DNA of 64,000 nt from Pseudoalteromonas aliena SW19 (GTDB taxonomy: Bacteria; Pseudomonadota; Gammaproteobacteria; Enterobacterales; Alteromonadaceae), in assembly GCF_014905615.1 (NCBI RefSeq), contig NZ_AQGU01000025.1:1178001-1242000 (forward strand), given 5' to 3'. The notes beneath the pieces are model-generated. The model had not been told where the DNA came from and ran no database searches. It saw nothing but the letters and a program-made list of their open reading frames with translations. This document shows positions 29,336 through 37,600 of the stretch, one piece after another; within the stretch, counting starts at the first letter, position 1; each line of letters starts with the position of its first letter. A program made the translations under genes and the position numbers.

Positions 29336-29359
29336 AAAAGGCATCATTTGATGCCTTTT
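29336..29359 (+). terminator. intrinsic terminator downstream of putA and copy E
   Basis: Ten-base stem AAAAGGCATC/GATGCCTTTT with a four-base loop. It lies beyond copy E, so it may be the original putA terminator now separated from the gene by the insertion. Confidence 0.82.
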
Positions 29360-29419
29360 ACTATATAAAAGTATTATTCTTTGCTATTTTATATATAAAT
29401 AAACCATTGAGTTGTTAAT

Positions 29420-30613
29420 TTGAAAATTGTTCCTATTTCACAGTTACTCCCTGGTATGTTTGTACAAAGTGTCACTAAACAAACAGGTCGTATTAAAATA
29501 AAAAACCAAGGCTGGGTTAAAACTCAAGCCGGCATTGATAAACTTAAAAAAGCAGGTATTTTAGAAGTCGAAATAGACCCTGATAAAACACTCACCGAGT
29601 CAGTCCCCGAAAAACAACCACTTGATATCCCTACTCCAATTAAAAAACGCGATCCTTGGCAAAAAGTACACAGTGCAGAACAAGAAATGGGGAAGGCCAA
29701 AAAACTATACGACGAAGCTAGAACGCTACAAACTAAAGCGTTTAAAGACATAAAAGCAGGTCGTGATATAGACATAACCCCTTTTAGAGAACTTGCCAGT
29801 GGCTTTATAGATTCTGTATTTAGGAATCAAGATGCGCTTGCATGCCTTACGCAAATGCGCCAAAAAGATGCTTACTTACTTGAGCACTCTATTAATGTTT
29901 CAATTTTAATGAGTATCTTTGCAAAACATTTAAATATAGAAAAGGACATAATAGAAGAGCTAACTACTGGCGCACTTTTGCACGATATAGGAAAAATAAA
30001 AATTCCTGATGAAGTACTTAATAAGCCAGGACGTTTTACTGAAGCTGAGTTTGAGATAATGAAAAACCACTCACTGTTTAGCAAAGAAATTTTAGAAGAA
30101 GCAGGACTAACAGGTATTGCTGTTGATATTGCAGGTATGCATCATGAGCGGCTAGATGGTAAAGGTTATCCATTTGGTAAAAAAGGCGAAGAGATAAGCC
30201 AATATGTACGAATGGCTTCTATTGTTGATGTGTATGATGCACTCACTGCAGAGCGAGTATATAAAGCAGGAATGGAGCCAATAAAAGCATTTAAAATATT
30301 AAAAGACGGCTGCCCTGATAGCTTTGACCCTGTATTACTGAATAAATTTATTCAGTGTATTGGCATCCATCCTGTAGGTACTCTGGTGAGGTTATCAAGC
30401 CAAAAAATTGGGTTAGTTACCGAAAGCAACCCTGCGACACCTTTAAAGCCCGTCGTTAAAACGTTCTACAGTGCTAAACATAGTCGCTACACTGAAATAA
30501 AAGATATAGATTTAGCAAGTAAAAGGACCTTGGATTCACTTGAGTCTGCGGTTAAGGCTAAAGAATATAATATTGATATAGAACGTTTTTATAAAAATAC
30601 GATTCTATCTTAA
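29420..30613 (+). CDS. HD-GYP cyclic-di-GMP phosphodiesterase with DUF3391 N-terminus
   Basis: Protein of 397 residues. The N-terminal DUF3391 domain (about 1-130) begins with the family pattern KIVPISQLLPGMFVQ. The HD-GYP domain (about 140-330) has HD in GALLHDIGKIKIPDEVL, the helix around MKNHSLFS, and HHERLDGKGYPFG, in which GYP is intact. It should hydrolyse c-di-GMP to GMP. The start is TTG at 29420: there is no ATG nearby, and the alignment to the family N-terminus requires this position; GAG lies about 9 bases upstream. Poor initiation may keep levels low. Confidence 0.9.
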   Translation: MKIVPISQLLPGMFVQSVTKQTGRIKIKNQGWVKTQAGIDKLKKAGILEVEIDPDKTLTESVPEKQPLDIPTPIKKRDPWQKVHSAEQEMGKAKKLYDEARTLQTKAFKDIKAGRDIDITPFRELASGFIDSVFRNQDALACLTQMRQKDAYLLEHSINVSILMSIFAKHLNIEKDIIEELTTGALLHDIGKIKIPDEVLNKPGRFTEAEFEIMKNHSLFSKEILEEAGLTGIAVDIAGMHHERLDGKGYPFGKKGEEISQYVRMASIVDVYDALTAERVYKAGMEPIKAFKILKDGCPDSFDPVLLNKFIQCIGIHPVGTLVRLSSQKIGLVTESNPATPLKPVVKTFYSAKHSRYTEIKDIDLASKRTLDSLESAVKAKEYNIDIERFYKNTILS

Positions 30614-30663
30614 ATTAATTTTGCTACTTCAAAGTAAAAACATCTATGAAGTAGCATACAGCC

Positions 30664-30880
30664 ATTATACTAATTGTATTAAATTAGTGAACTATTATAG
30701 CGATACGAAAATAGCTCAATAACAAGACTAAAATTATGACATAGTGTTGTTATCAATAATTGCTCCGCGCATTGCTCCCCCTCCTGCATCCATACAGTCG
30801 GCAATAAATAATTTTTAACATAATTAGTGAGTTATTTAAGACGCCATAATGATCATGTTTTTAATAAAATTGATATTATT
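30664..30880 (-). repeat. family 2 repeat, copy 1 (MITE-like)
   Basis: The stretch is the inverted relative of 44104-44270. Shared blocks include AAATTAGTGAACTATTATAG here against AAATTAGTGATCTATTATAG, then ATAATTTTTAAC, TTAGTGAGTTATTTAA and ATGTTTTTAATAAAATTG. The ends form imperfect inverted repeats (ACTAATTGTATTAA and AATAAAATTGATATTA). This copy has about 45 extra bases in the middle (around 30755-30800). Its right end supplies the stop codon of gspB (30876-30878). Confidence 0.75.
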
Positions 30881-31919
30881 CAGGCCAATCTTGCAATGCT
30901 TTTAAGCTAAACTCATATCCATCAAAATCTAGAACACTTTGCTCAGGTGTAATTTCGCGAACAGTGAGCGCACCGATACTTTCACCTTCGTGAAGTTCTC
31001 GCCCATTAAGCTTTATCCAGCGCTTATCGGCACTTGATGAATAAATATGTGCTTGATATTTTATTGGAGGCAAAATAACCTGCAATCCATCAGGCAATAA
31101 CTCAACAGGATCAACGCGAGAAGAATGACGGGTTCCTTGCGTTACTTCGTAATCTTGATTTTTTTCTGCATCTTGCACTGCTTGAGCAAACGCATTTTTT
31201 AAAGTAGTGGGTACTGCATCAAGCTCTGGATCAGTGATTTGCGGTTGCTCAGTGCTGCCATTTATTGGCTTGCCAAGAACTTTATACTTACTCATATCAA
31301 GTTGCGCCGATGCCGTATTTTGATTTTGCCCAAATACCGACGAATTTTGTGCATTACTCGGATTATAATTAGTTTGTGGATTAAATGCTTGCTGATTATA
31401 ATTTTGAACAGGCATGACCTGCTGCACAAACTGTTGCTGATTATAACCAGTGGCACTCAAGGGGGTATTTGATGGCATAGGAATATATTGTCCGCTCGGT
31501 GTTAGTAGCATTTGCTGCACACCATTAGGTGTTTGCACATGTACCAACTGCCCTTCTATTGTGGCGGTATTTGTTGCCGCGACTTTATTGGCTGACTCTA
31601 ACTTAGCTAATTGCTGCTTTTGAAGCTCAGCATCCTCTGTATCAGGCTTTATTTCAGGCGCTGGTATTTTACTTTCAACCACTTTAAGTTCATCAGCTAG
31701 CGAGGCTTTTAATAAAGGGCTCACTTGCAGCCATTTACCTGTTGTAAAACCCGTTGCAACGGCAATAAACGCGACCAAACTTCCGCCAAATATCAATGCT
31801 AATCGTCTGTAACGTTTAAGTGCTTGCTGCTGTTTTAATTGTTCTGACTGTAAATCATATTGCTCAGCACTCATATCAGCTTGTTCTGACTGTTTTAATG
31901 CATCTAATAAATAAGACAT
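30876..31919 (-). CDS. gspB: general secretion pathway protein B
   Basis: Inner-membrane protein of 347 residues. The N-terminus MSYLLDALKQSEQ is the GspB/ExeB signature, one membrane helix is at about 41-63, a Gln/Asn-rich linker spans about 150-220, and the C-terminal T2SSB domain (about 265-345) has LQVILPPIKYQAHIYSS and WIKLNGRELHEGESIG. With GspA it helps the secretin GspD assemble through the peptidoglycan. It starts 10 bases after the gspA gene in one operon. The stop codon lies inside the end of a family 2 repeat, so the last residues may have been altered by the insertion. Confidence 0.88.
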   Translation of the reverse strand: MSYLLDALKQSEQADMSAEQYDLQSEQLKQQQALKRYRRLALIFGGSLVAFIAVATGFTTGKWLQVSPLLKASLADELKVVESKIPAPEIKPDTEDAELQKQQLAKLESANKVAATNTATIEGQLVHVQTPNGVQQMLLTPSGQYIPMPSNTPLSATGYNQQQFVQQVMPVQNYNQQAFNPQTNYNPSNAQNSSVFGQNQNTASAQLDMSKYKVLGKPINGSTEQPQITDPELDAVPTTLKNAFAQAVQDAEKNQDYEVTQGTRHSSRVDPVELLPDGLQVILPPIKYQAHIYSSSADKRWIKLNGRELHEGESIGALTVREITPEQSVLDFDGYEFSLKALQDWPE

Positions 31920-31929
31920 AACTACCTAA

Positions 31930-32850
31930 CTATAAAATAAATGAAAGCCCAATACCGACTGTAAATAAAGCAGCGAACGCAATGCCATATGACCAAAAAG
32001 AAATAGAGTTTTGCGGTTTTTTATTGGTTGAGGCAATAAAATCCATAGGAAGTGATTCATGGGCTGACTTTTTTATTATATCGCCATCAACAACTAACTG
32101 CTGTTTTGCAAAAGTGCCCACTAAAGCTCGCTCACATACTAAGTTCATTAGGCGGGGCACCCCACCCGTTAATTGATGCACAGCTTGCATAGCATCCATT
32201 GAAAATATTCCTTTATCACACCCAGCTATATGTAGCCGATGTTTAATATAGGCTACGGTTTGTCCTTGCGTAAGTGGCAATAAATGGTAACGAGCTGTTA
32301 TTCGCTGAGCCAGTTGCCTCAGCTCATTTCGCTTTAAAAGCTCTTGTAGTTCAGGTTGACCCACGAGCACTATTTGTAATAGTTTTTTATGATCGGTTTC
32401 TATATTTGTCAGCAAACGCAATTGTTCAAGCACATTGGGTGCAAGCAACTGCGCTTCATCAATAATTAGTATGGTATGCCCACCCGATTTATTATTTGTC
32501 TCTAAATGCTTTTTTATAATATCGGTAAGGCTTTTTAGCGTTGCGTTTTGTGTATCATCACTAATTTTTAACTCGTCACAAATACTGGCTAATAATTCAA
32601 GCTCTGAAAGTGCTGGGTTATGGATCATAGCCACTTGTGTATTTTCAGGAAGCTGCTCTAGCATACTGCGGGTAATTGTCGTTTTTCCTGTACCTACTTC
32701 ACCCGTTAATAATACAAATCCTCCATCTTCACCCAATCCGTAGGTAAGGTGTGCTAAGGCTTCTTTATGTCGTTCACTTAAAAATAAGTAGTGAGGGTTA
32801 GGCGAGATAGAAAATGGTTTTTCGTTCAGGCCAAAATAGCTTAAATACAC
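31930..32850 (-). CDS. gspA: GspA/ExeA-type AAA+ ATPase, short form
   Basis: Protein of 306 residues. The N-terminal MYLSYFGLNEKPFSISPNPH is the ExeA/MshM signature. Walker A is GEVGTGKTT (about 50-58), Walker B ILIIDEAQLL (about 125-134), and the arginine-rich sensor region RITARYHLLPLTQGQT follows. One membrane helix lies at about 283-304. Aeromonas ExeA is much longer, with periplasmic peptidoglycan-binding and protease-like domains; those are absent here. The size also fits MshM of the MSHA pilus, but the linked gspB argues for the secretin-assembly role. Confidence 0.83.
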   Translation of the reverse strand: MYLSYFGLNEKPFSISPNPHYLFLSERHKEALAHLTYGLGEDGGFVLLTGEVGTGKTTITRSMLEQLPENTQVAMIHNPALSELELLASICDELKISDDTQNATLKSLTDIIKKHLETNNKSGGHTILIIDEAQLLAPNVLEQLRLLTNIETDHKKLLQIVLVGQPELQELLKRNELRQLAQRITARYHLLPLTQGQTVAYIKHRLHIAGCDKGIFSMDAMQAVHQLTGGVPRLMNLVCERALVGTFAKQQLVVDGDIIKKSAHESLPMDFIASTNKKPQNSISFWSYGIAFAALFTVGIGLSFIL

Positions 32851-32890
32851 CGTGATGTTCCTTCGTCAATAAATCACGGCCTATAATGGC

Positions 32891-32926
32891 AAAAAAACGC
32901 TTGCAGTGACAACACTGTAAGCGCTT
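32891..32926 (-). terminator. intrinsic terminator after the DUF1566 gene
   Basis: Eleven-base stem CGCTTGCAGTG/CACTGTAAGCG (one G-T pair) around ACAA. On the minus strand it is followed by seven T residues. It isolates the DUF1566 pair from the gspA-gspB operon. Confidence 0.87.
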
Positions 32927-32990
32927 TATTATTGAAATAACGTAAATTTATGTAAAATAAAGTGCACATTACAAAAAAGAGTCTAAGTAT

Positions 32991-33509
32991 TTACTTTTCG
33001 TAGCGCACTAAACGTAAATACACATCACTGGTTTTAGCATGCAGGCTATTTAAACCACTATCAAATTGATAAACCCAAGCTGAGCTCATGTTGCTGACCC
33101 CTGAGGTACTAGACCAATAATTTTGTAGCTTAGTGCCAAAAAAAACAGTTTCATTAATACTTGGCTCTGTACAGCTATGCTCTAAAATACTTGCCAGCTC
33201 TTTAATATTGGGCACTTGCCAATCATTATGCTTTGCGGTTGCATCGTTAACCGCTACCTTTAATGCTTCTTGCCAAGTAAGTGATGGTGTAGATCCATCA
33301 CAATTATTAGTCTGCGCATTGTATACTTGTCCATAGCTACAACGTTGCCACATTAAACCTGTTTGTGGATCCGATACAGTGCCATCCGTGTTTATAACAA
33401 ATCGGTCAGTTGGCGTTGTTGTATCGGTTGATGAGTAACAAGTTTGTTCGGCGGCAAGATTAAAGCTCAGAGCCATTATCGTTAATGCGTAAAATGATGT
33501 TATTTTCAT
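32991..33509 (-). CDS. exported DUF1566 (Lcl C-terminal-like) protein
   Basis: Protein of 172 residues with a signal peptide (cut after NLAA) and one DUF1566 domain (about 38-170): GTVSDPQTGLMWQRCSYGQ, LTWQEALKVA, DWQVPNIKEL, YWSSTSG and the terminal RLVRYEK. Four cysteines could form disulfides. The family is found on bacterial surfaces and in Legionella collagen-like adhesins, where it is linked to sugar binding; no role is established here. It lies 9 bases after the larger DUF1566 lipoprotein, so the two are likely an operon. Confidence 0.82.
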   Translation of the reverse strand: MKITSFYALTIMALSFNLAAEQTCYSSTDTTTPTDRFVINTDGTVSDPQTGLMWQRCSYGQVYNAQTNNCDGSTPSLTWQEALKVAVNDATAKHNDWQVPNIKELASILEHSCTEPSINETVFFGTKLQNYWSSTSGVSNMSSAWVYQFDSGLNSLHAKTSDVYLRLVRYEK

Positions 33510-33518
33510 AATTTTCTC

Positions 33519-35177
33519 CTAACGGCTTCTGACTAAGCGGACATAAGCCGTTTTATCTTTAGGGTAGGCAAGATCATTACCACTACTCATATCTATTATA
33601 TAAGCTTGCGATAAACTCGTTCCATCAGCCGCCGTTTGCGACGTCCAATAAGGCAAGCTGACCCCACTTATAGCTCCAGCTAAGGGAATATGAGGAAAAA
33701 TGCTCGTATCTATTAGTACTCTTTGTCCTTGCTTACCGTAATCAATTAAGCCTAATAACTCTGTATAAGTAGGTACTCGCCAATTTGTACCACCACAAAA
33801 ATCAACAGCGTTAACTTCATTAATATACGTTTGTAAGCCGCAGTCGGTATCACTTGGACATGTGGTGTTAGCACCACCTGTAGTTGCAGCACCGGAATCT
33901 GCATCACTTAAATTCCAAGTGTAATGATTTTGACCGTCACGTAACGGGGTATTTGGTAAAGAACCCGATATTCCGCTTTTCACTTCCCAAACCAAGCCCG
34001 TTACATTATCGCGAATACAACTAAAGTTAGTGCTGTCGTCAGCAACTTCATCTGCAAACTCATTCAGCTTTGTATAATCAAACGCTAAGTTACCTTGGCC
34101 CACTTTATCTAGACGATTAGCAAAGCTATCACGACCAAGCTCTGCATCTTGACCCGGAAAGTCATCATTATCGCAATTTATGCGCAGAGTATTGTTGTAA
34201 CATTCACCAACACCACTGTCATTTATAAGCCCCAGTGATTTTGGTGATACATCAATAAATAACGCATCTGTATCGGTGCGTCCTTTCGAATCAGTTACCG
34301 TTACCTCAAAGCTTAATATTGTATCTGTATCTACATCGGAGGCAAAAAATGTTGTTATACATTGGCTACTATCAGTCAGTGCCTCAGCACTTCCGGTAAG
34401 TTGTTGCCATTTACACTGATATGTATCAGTAACTGTTTCACTGCTAGTTGCATCTAAAGTTACTTGTTCGAACTCTTCAATATTTTGATCCTCTCCAGCA
34501 TTTGCATCTACTAACTCATTCGTTTTATTAAGTGTCATAGTATATTGCGTGCTGGCCTCACCGCCTTCATCATCTGTGACTGTTAATTGCCACAATAAAT
34601 TCTCACTACTTTCCAATAAAGGATGTGAAAAACTAAGGGTAGCCTCATTGAAAGTAGTAATATTTAAATCTGGACCTGATAACAGCTGCCATAAATAGCT
34701 ATTAATTTGACCGTTTTCATCTGGTTCACTTGATTCGAGGCCACTTAAAGTTACAGTGTCTTTGTATACAGAAGGGGGAGTTACTGGTAACGTTTGTGTA
34801 ATAACAGCGAGGGGGAGTTGATTATTAGAACTAACTGAAATAGAAATATCGTCACTTACGGCGCTACTACCTGAGCTTTGATAACTAACTCGTAAAACGA
34901 TATTGCTGTCGGTTTTAATATCAGGTGCCGTAAGTGTTTGCTCTGCACCATCAAGCGGAAAACCGTCTAAACTTGGGCCACTTACTTGTTGCCACGTAAA
35001 TGTACCATCGGCGGGAGAGCCCTGTGCAGTAATGGTAAATTCAGTTTTTTCGATAACACTTAAATCAGCTCCTGCATTAACCGATGTCTCTACAGCTAAA
35101 TTATCATCACTACCACCACCTCCACATGCACTCAGTAAGCTGCAAGAAATGAGAGGAATTAAAGCAAACGCTTTCAT
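33519..35177 (-). CDS. surface lipoprotein with PKD/Ig-like repeats and DUF1566 domain
   Basis: Protein of 552 residues. Its lipobox is LLSAC followed by GGGGSDD, typical of outer-membrane lipoproteins. Three PKD-like beta domains occupy about 30-310 (repeats of NAGADLSVIEK / NAGEDQNIEEF type with TFTWQQVSGP, SYLWQLLSGP and QCKWQQLTGS). A DUF1566 domain (about 320-552) ends in AYVRLVRSR. The open frame reaches a GTG at 35186, but AAGG lies at proper distance from the ATG at 35177. Probably a surface-displayed binding protein, co-expressed with its short DUF1566 neighbour. Confidence 0.85.
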   Translation of the reverse strand: MKAFALIPLISCSLLSACGGGGSDDNLAVETSVNAGADLSVIEKTEFTITAQGSPADGTFTWQQVSGPSLDGFPLDGAEQTLTAPDIKTDSNIVLRVSYQSSGSSAVSDDISISVSSNNQLPLAVITQTLPVTPPSVYKDTVTLSGLESSEPDENGQINSYLWQLLSGPDLNITTFNEATLSFSHPLLESSENLLWQLTVTDDEGGEASTQYTMTLNKTNELVDANAGEDQNIEEFEQVTLDATSSETVTDTYQCKWQQLTGSAEALTDSSQCITTFFASDVDTDTILSFEVTVTDSKGRTDTDALFIDVSPKSLGLINDSGVGECYNNTLRINCDNDDFPGQDAELGRDSFANRLDKVGQGNLAFDYTKLNEFADEVADDSTNFSCIRDNVTGLVWEVKSGISGSLPNTPLRDGQNHYTWNLSDADSGAATTGGANTTCPSDTDCGLQTYINEVNAVDFCGGTNWRVPTYTELLGLIDYGKQGQRVLIDTSIFPHIPLAGAISGVSLPYWTSQTAADGTSLSQAYIIDMSSGNDLAYPKDKTAYVRLVRSR

Positions 35178-35244
35178 GCGCAGCACCTTCTATGTTAAAT
35201 AATTACTATAGTGTAATCACAAGCAATAAAGATGCCATTAAAAT

Positions 35245-35577
35245 TTACATATAAGTATCTTGATGAATGCGTACAAACAACTTCGTACCTACTTTACTGT
35301 AATCTACTTTGTATTCACGCCCATCTAAAGCTTGAATAAACAGAAGTTGTTTTTCTTCGCCAAACAAATCAGCACTTCCAACATACACGACTTCTAAGTA
35401 TCGCTCTTTCGCATCGCGGCGATTTTTTGGCAGTTCTTCTTTAAATGGTTCTAAACCACTTTGCGTCACTTTAATCCGAGGGTGTGATTCCGAATTTACA
35501 ATAACTAAATCAAGTTTTCGATCTTTATGTATTATGGTATTTCGACCACTTTTTAAAAAGGCTCTTTCTTGGCTCAT
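35245..35577 (-). CDS. hypothetical protein
   Basis: Protein of 110 residues, not recognised. It is highly charged, without a signal or membrane segment, and predicted mostly beta (LDLVIVN, YLEVVYVG, KQLLFIQALDG, KLFVRI). It looks like a small cytosolic beta-barrel or binding domain. It lies 21 bases after the DUF2982 gene on the same strand, so the two are probably co-transcribed. A TAGGAAT ribosome site precedes the ATG. Confidence 0.65.
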   Translation of the reverse strand: MSQERAFLKSGRNTIIHKDRKLDLVIVNSESHPRIKVTQSGLEPFKEELPKNRRDAKERYLEVVYVGSADLFGEEKQLLFIQALDGREYKVDYSKVGTKLFVRIHQDTYM

Positions 35578-35598
35578 TACGATTCCTACTATCGCAGT

Positions 35599-36297
35599 TT
35601 AATCTCTTACTTGCGATGCTATAAACTGACTGGGTTGATGCTTCCATTTATTCAAGTTAGCACTGAAATCCCAAACATCTCTATCTAATACACTGGCAGG
35701 CAATAATAAATCATAACCTGTTAGCAGTTGAAGGAACTTAGCTCTGTTTGCAAACATAGCTATAAGTCCATTATAGCAAATCCCTTTTTGGGATTTATAT
35801 TGTGTGTCTTCTATTAACCATTCTGATGGGCAATTACCATTTTTGCAATGTTTTTGAACAGCTTGCATAAATAAATATCGTTGCTCTATAAGTAGTTTGC
35901 CTGCGATTCGAGGAGCAATATCTGCTAAAAACTCATCTATATCATTTACTTTCACTCCCACAGCATTCAATTCTATGTATTCAAAACTATCTTTTACTTT
36001 AGGTATGCCACTGTGATGAAAATTAGCATGAGGCAAACGCCAAGAACCATATTTATGGTTATAAACAAGTGTTGCTTCATCTAACACTAAACTATAAAAA
36101 GGCTCTTGAGTTTTTAAAAAACCAACAAAAATGGCAACTAGGCAAACACTCACTAAAAAAATTTCTAAAATACTGATTTCACCTGGGCGTAATAAATTAA
36201 ATGCCATAATAAATGCCAATCCAACAGCACCTACTATTAATATTTCAATACCATTGCGCGTGCCTTGCGCTCTATATTTTATATTATTTTTACCCAT
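35599..36297 (-). CDS. DUF2982-like membrane protein
   Basis: Protein of 232 residues. Two adjacent membrane helices lie near the N-terminus (about 17-36 and 43-64), followed by a cytosolic domain with LDEATLVYNHKYGSWRLPHAN, a conserved CKNGNCPSEWLIED motif and the C-terminal RDVWDFSANLNKW. This layout fits DUF2982 of Alteromonadales, function unknown. The frame runs on to a TTG at 36345, but MGKNNIKYRAQGTRNG at 36297 is the likelier start. Confidence 0.7.
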   Translation of the reverse strand: MGKNNIKYRAQGTRNGIEILIVGAVGLAFIMAFNLLRPGEISILEIFLVSVCLVAIFVGFLKTQEPFYSLVLDEATLVYNHKYGSWRLPHANFHHSGIPKVKDSFEYIELNAVGVKVNDIDEFLADIAPRIAGKLLIEQRYLFMQAVQKHCKNGNCPSEWLIEDTQYKSQKGICYNGLIAMFANRAKFLQLLTGYDLLLPASVLDRDVWDFSANLNKWKHQPSQFIASQVRD

Positions 36298-36544
36298 GTT
36301 GATAAAACACCATATAAAATATAAACATAATAATAGCCCATGCAATGACTTTTCTGGCCCTTATACAAGCCTTGCAGGATGTTTTAAAATTCATATATTT
36401 ACCTCTTTAATTGCAACAAAACAGGTACGCACTATTATTCTCATCAACTTTTACGCTTAACGCACAAATTTATGAGACACATAACCGTCTTTCTCCGGTC
36501 TTATTTCGTACAATAGTTACAATTAATTTTCAGGTATGAAAACG

Positions 36545-37597
36545 ATGTACTCAAGACAATCAGGCAAAGCTCTTTTCCCATTTATTATTACGCTATTGCT
36601 AATATTTAGCGTCTACTTATATTTACCGTCTAGCCATGGCGAACAAACAGATTTCTCTAAAATGTCTACTCAGGTATCTGCGCATACTGTTACCTCACAA
36701 GAAAATGCTGTCATGATTGAGGCCATCGGCAGTGCACGTGCAAATCAAGCCATTTATATAAAAAGCGCACAAAACGATTATGTCACAGATATTTACTTTA
36801 AAGATGGTGACTTAGTCAGTAAAGGCCAAAAGTTAGTACAGCTGCAAAGTAAGCAAGAACAACTTGCTGTTAAAGAGTTAAGTATTAATCTACAAGAAGA
36901 AAAACGCCAGCTCAATCGACTAACCGAACTTTCACGCTCGCAATCAACTGCAAAGTCGTTATTAGAAGAACAGCTATCTCGTGTTGATGCAACTAAAGCG
37001 CAGCTAGAAAGCGCTACGGTAAAACTAAATGAAATGACAATAACCGCACCATTTTCTGGTCTTTTAGGTAAGCGTGAAATATCGGTGGGTGCTTATGTTA
37101 GCAACGCAACAATAATAACTACGCTTGATGATATTAGTATTATTAAGGTTGATTTTAAAGTACCTGAAAAATACTTGGCGCAACTTAGCGTGGGTATGAA
37201 AGTACTTACTCAAAACGACGCTTACCCAGATAAAACCTTTACCGGTAAAGTAACACATATTAGCTCACGTATTGACTTTGTAACACGTAGTGTTGAAGTA
37301 ACAGCAAGTTTTGCTAATAAATCAGGGTTATTACGCCCAGGTATGCTACTTAACACCGCACTCGAGCTTAGTAGCAATCAAGCTTTAATGGTGCCAGAAA
37401 AAGCGGTGATACCTTTGCAAGACAAACACTTTGTTTTTCAAATTAAAGACGGTATAGCTAATCGCATAGAAGTACATGTTGCTAGCAGAAACAACGGCTG
37501 GGTTGCTATTGATGAAGGCTTAACAGACGGCCAGCAAATTGTTACCGAAGGGCTGATAAAAATTCGCTCTGGAAGTAAAGTAAGCGTAAAGGGGTAA
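36545..37597 (+). CDS. RND efflux periplasmic adaptor (membrane fusion protein)
   Basis: Protein of 350 residues. An N-terminal membrane anchor (about 8-28) is followed by a biotinyl-lipoyl domain (NDYVTDIYFKDGDLVSKGQ), a helical hairpin (about 115-165), the second lipoyl half (ITAPFSGLLGKREISVGAYV), a beta barrel and a membrane-proximal domain (LMVPEKAVIPLQDKHFVF). It bridges the RND pump and an outer-membrane channel. An in-frame ATG at 36536 is possible, but its AGG lies only two bases away; the ATG at 36545 has workable spacing. The pump gene follows after three bases. No TolC-like gene is linked. Confidence 0.92.
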   Translation: MYSRQSGKALFPFIITLLLIFSVYLYLPSSHGEQTDFSKMSTQVSAHTVTSQENAVMIEAIGSARANQAIYIKSAQNDYVTDIYFKDGDLVSKGQKLVQLQSKQEQLAVKELSINLQEEKRQLNRLTELSRSQSTAKSLLEEQLSRVDATKAQLESATVKLNEMTITAPFSGLLGKREISVGAYVSNATIITTLDDISIIKVDFKVPEKYLAQLSVGMKVLTQNDAYPDKTFTGKVTHISSRIDFVTRSVEVTASFANKSGLLRPGMLLNTALELSSNQALMVPEKAVIPLQDKHFVFQIKDGIANRIEVHVASRNNGWVAIDEGLTDGQQIVTEGLIKIRSGSKVSVKG

Positions 37598-37600
37598 TAT

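Noticed and set aside
35599..36345. TTG-initiated longer form of the DUF2982-like protein
   Set aside because: The extra residues add a cysteine-containing hydrophobic stretch not expected in the family, and the inner ATG fits better.
36536..36544. First ATG of the membrane fusion protein as the start
   Set aside because: AGG is only two bases from this ATG, too close for ribosome binding; the second ATG is preferred, though the difference is three residues.
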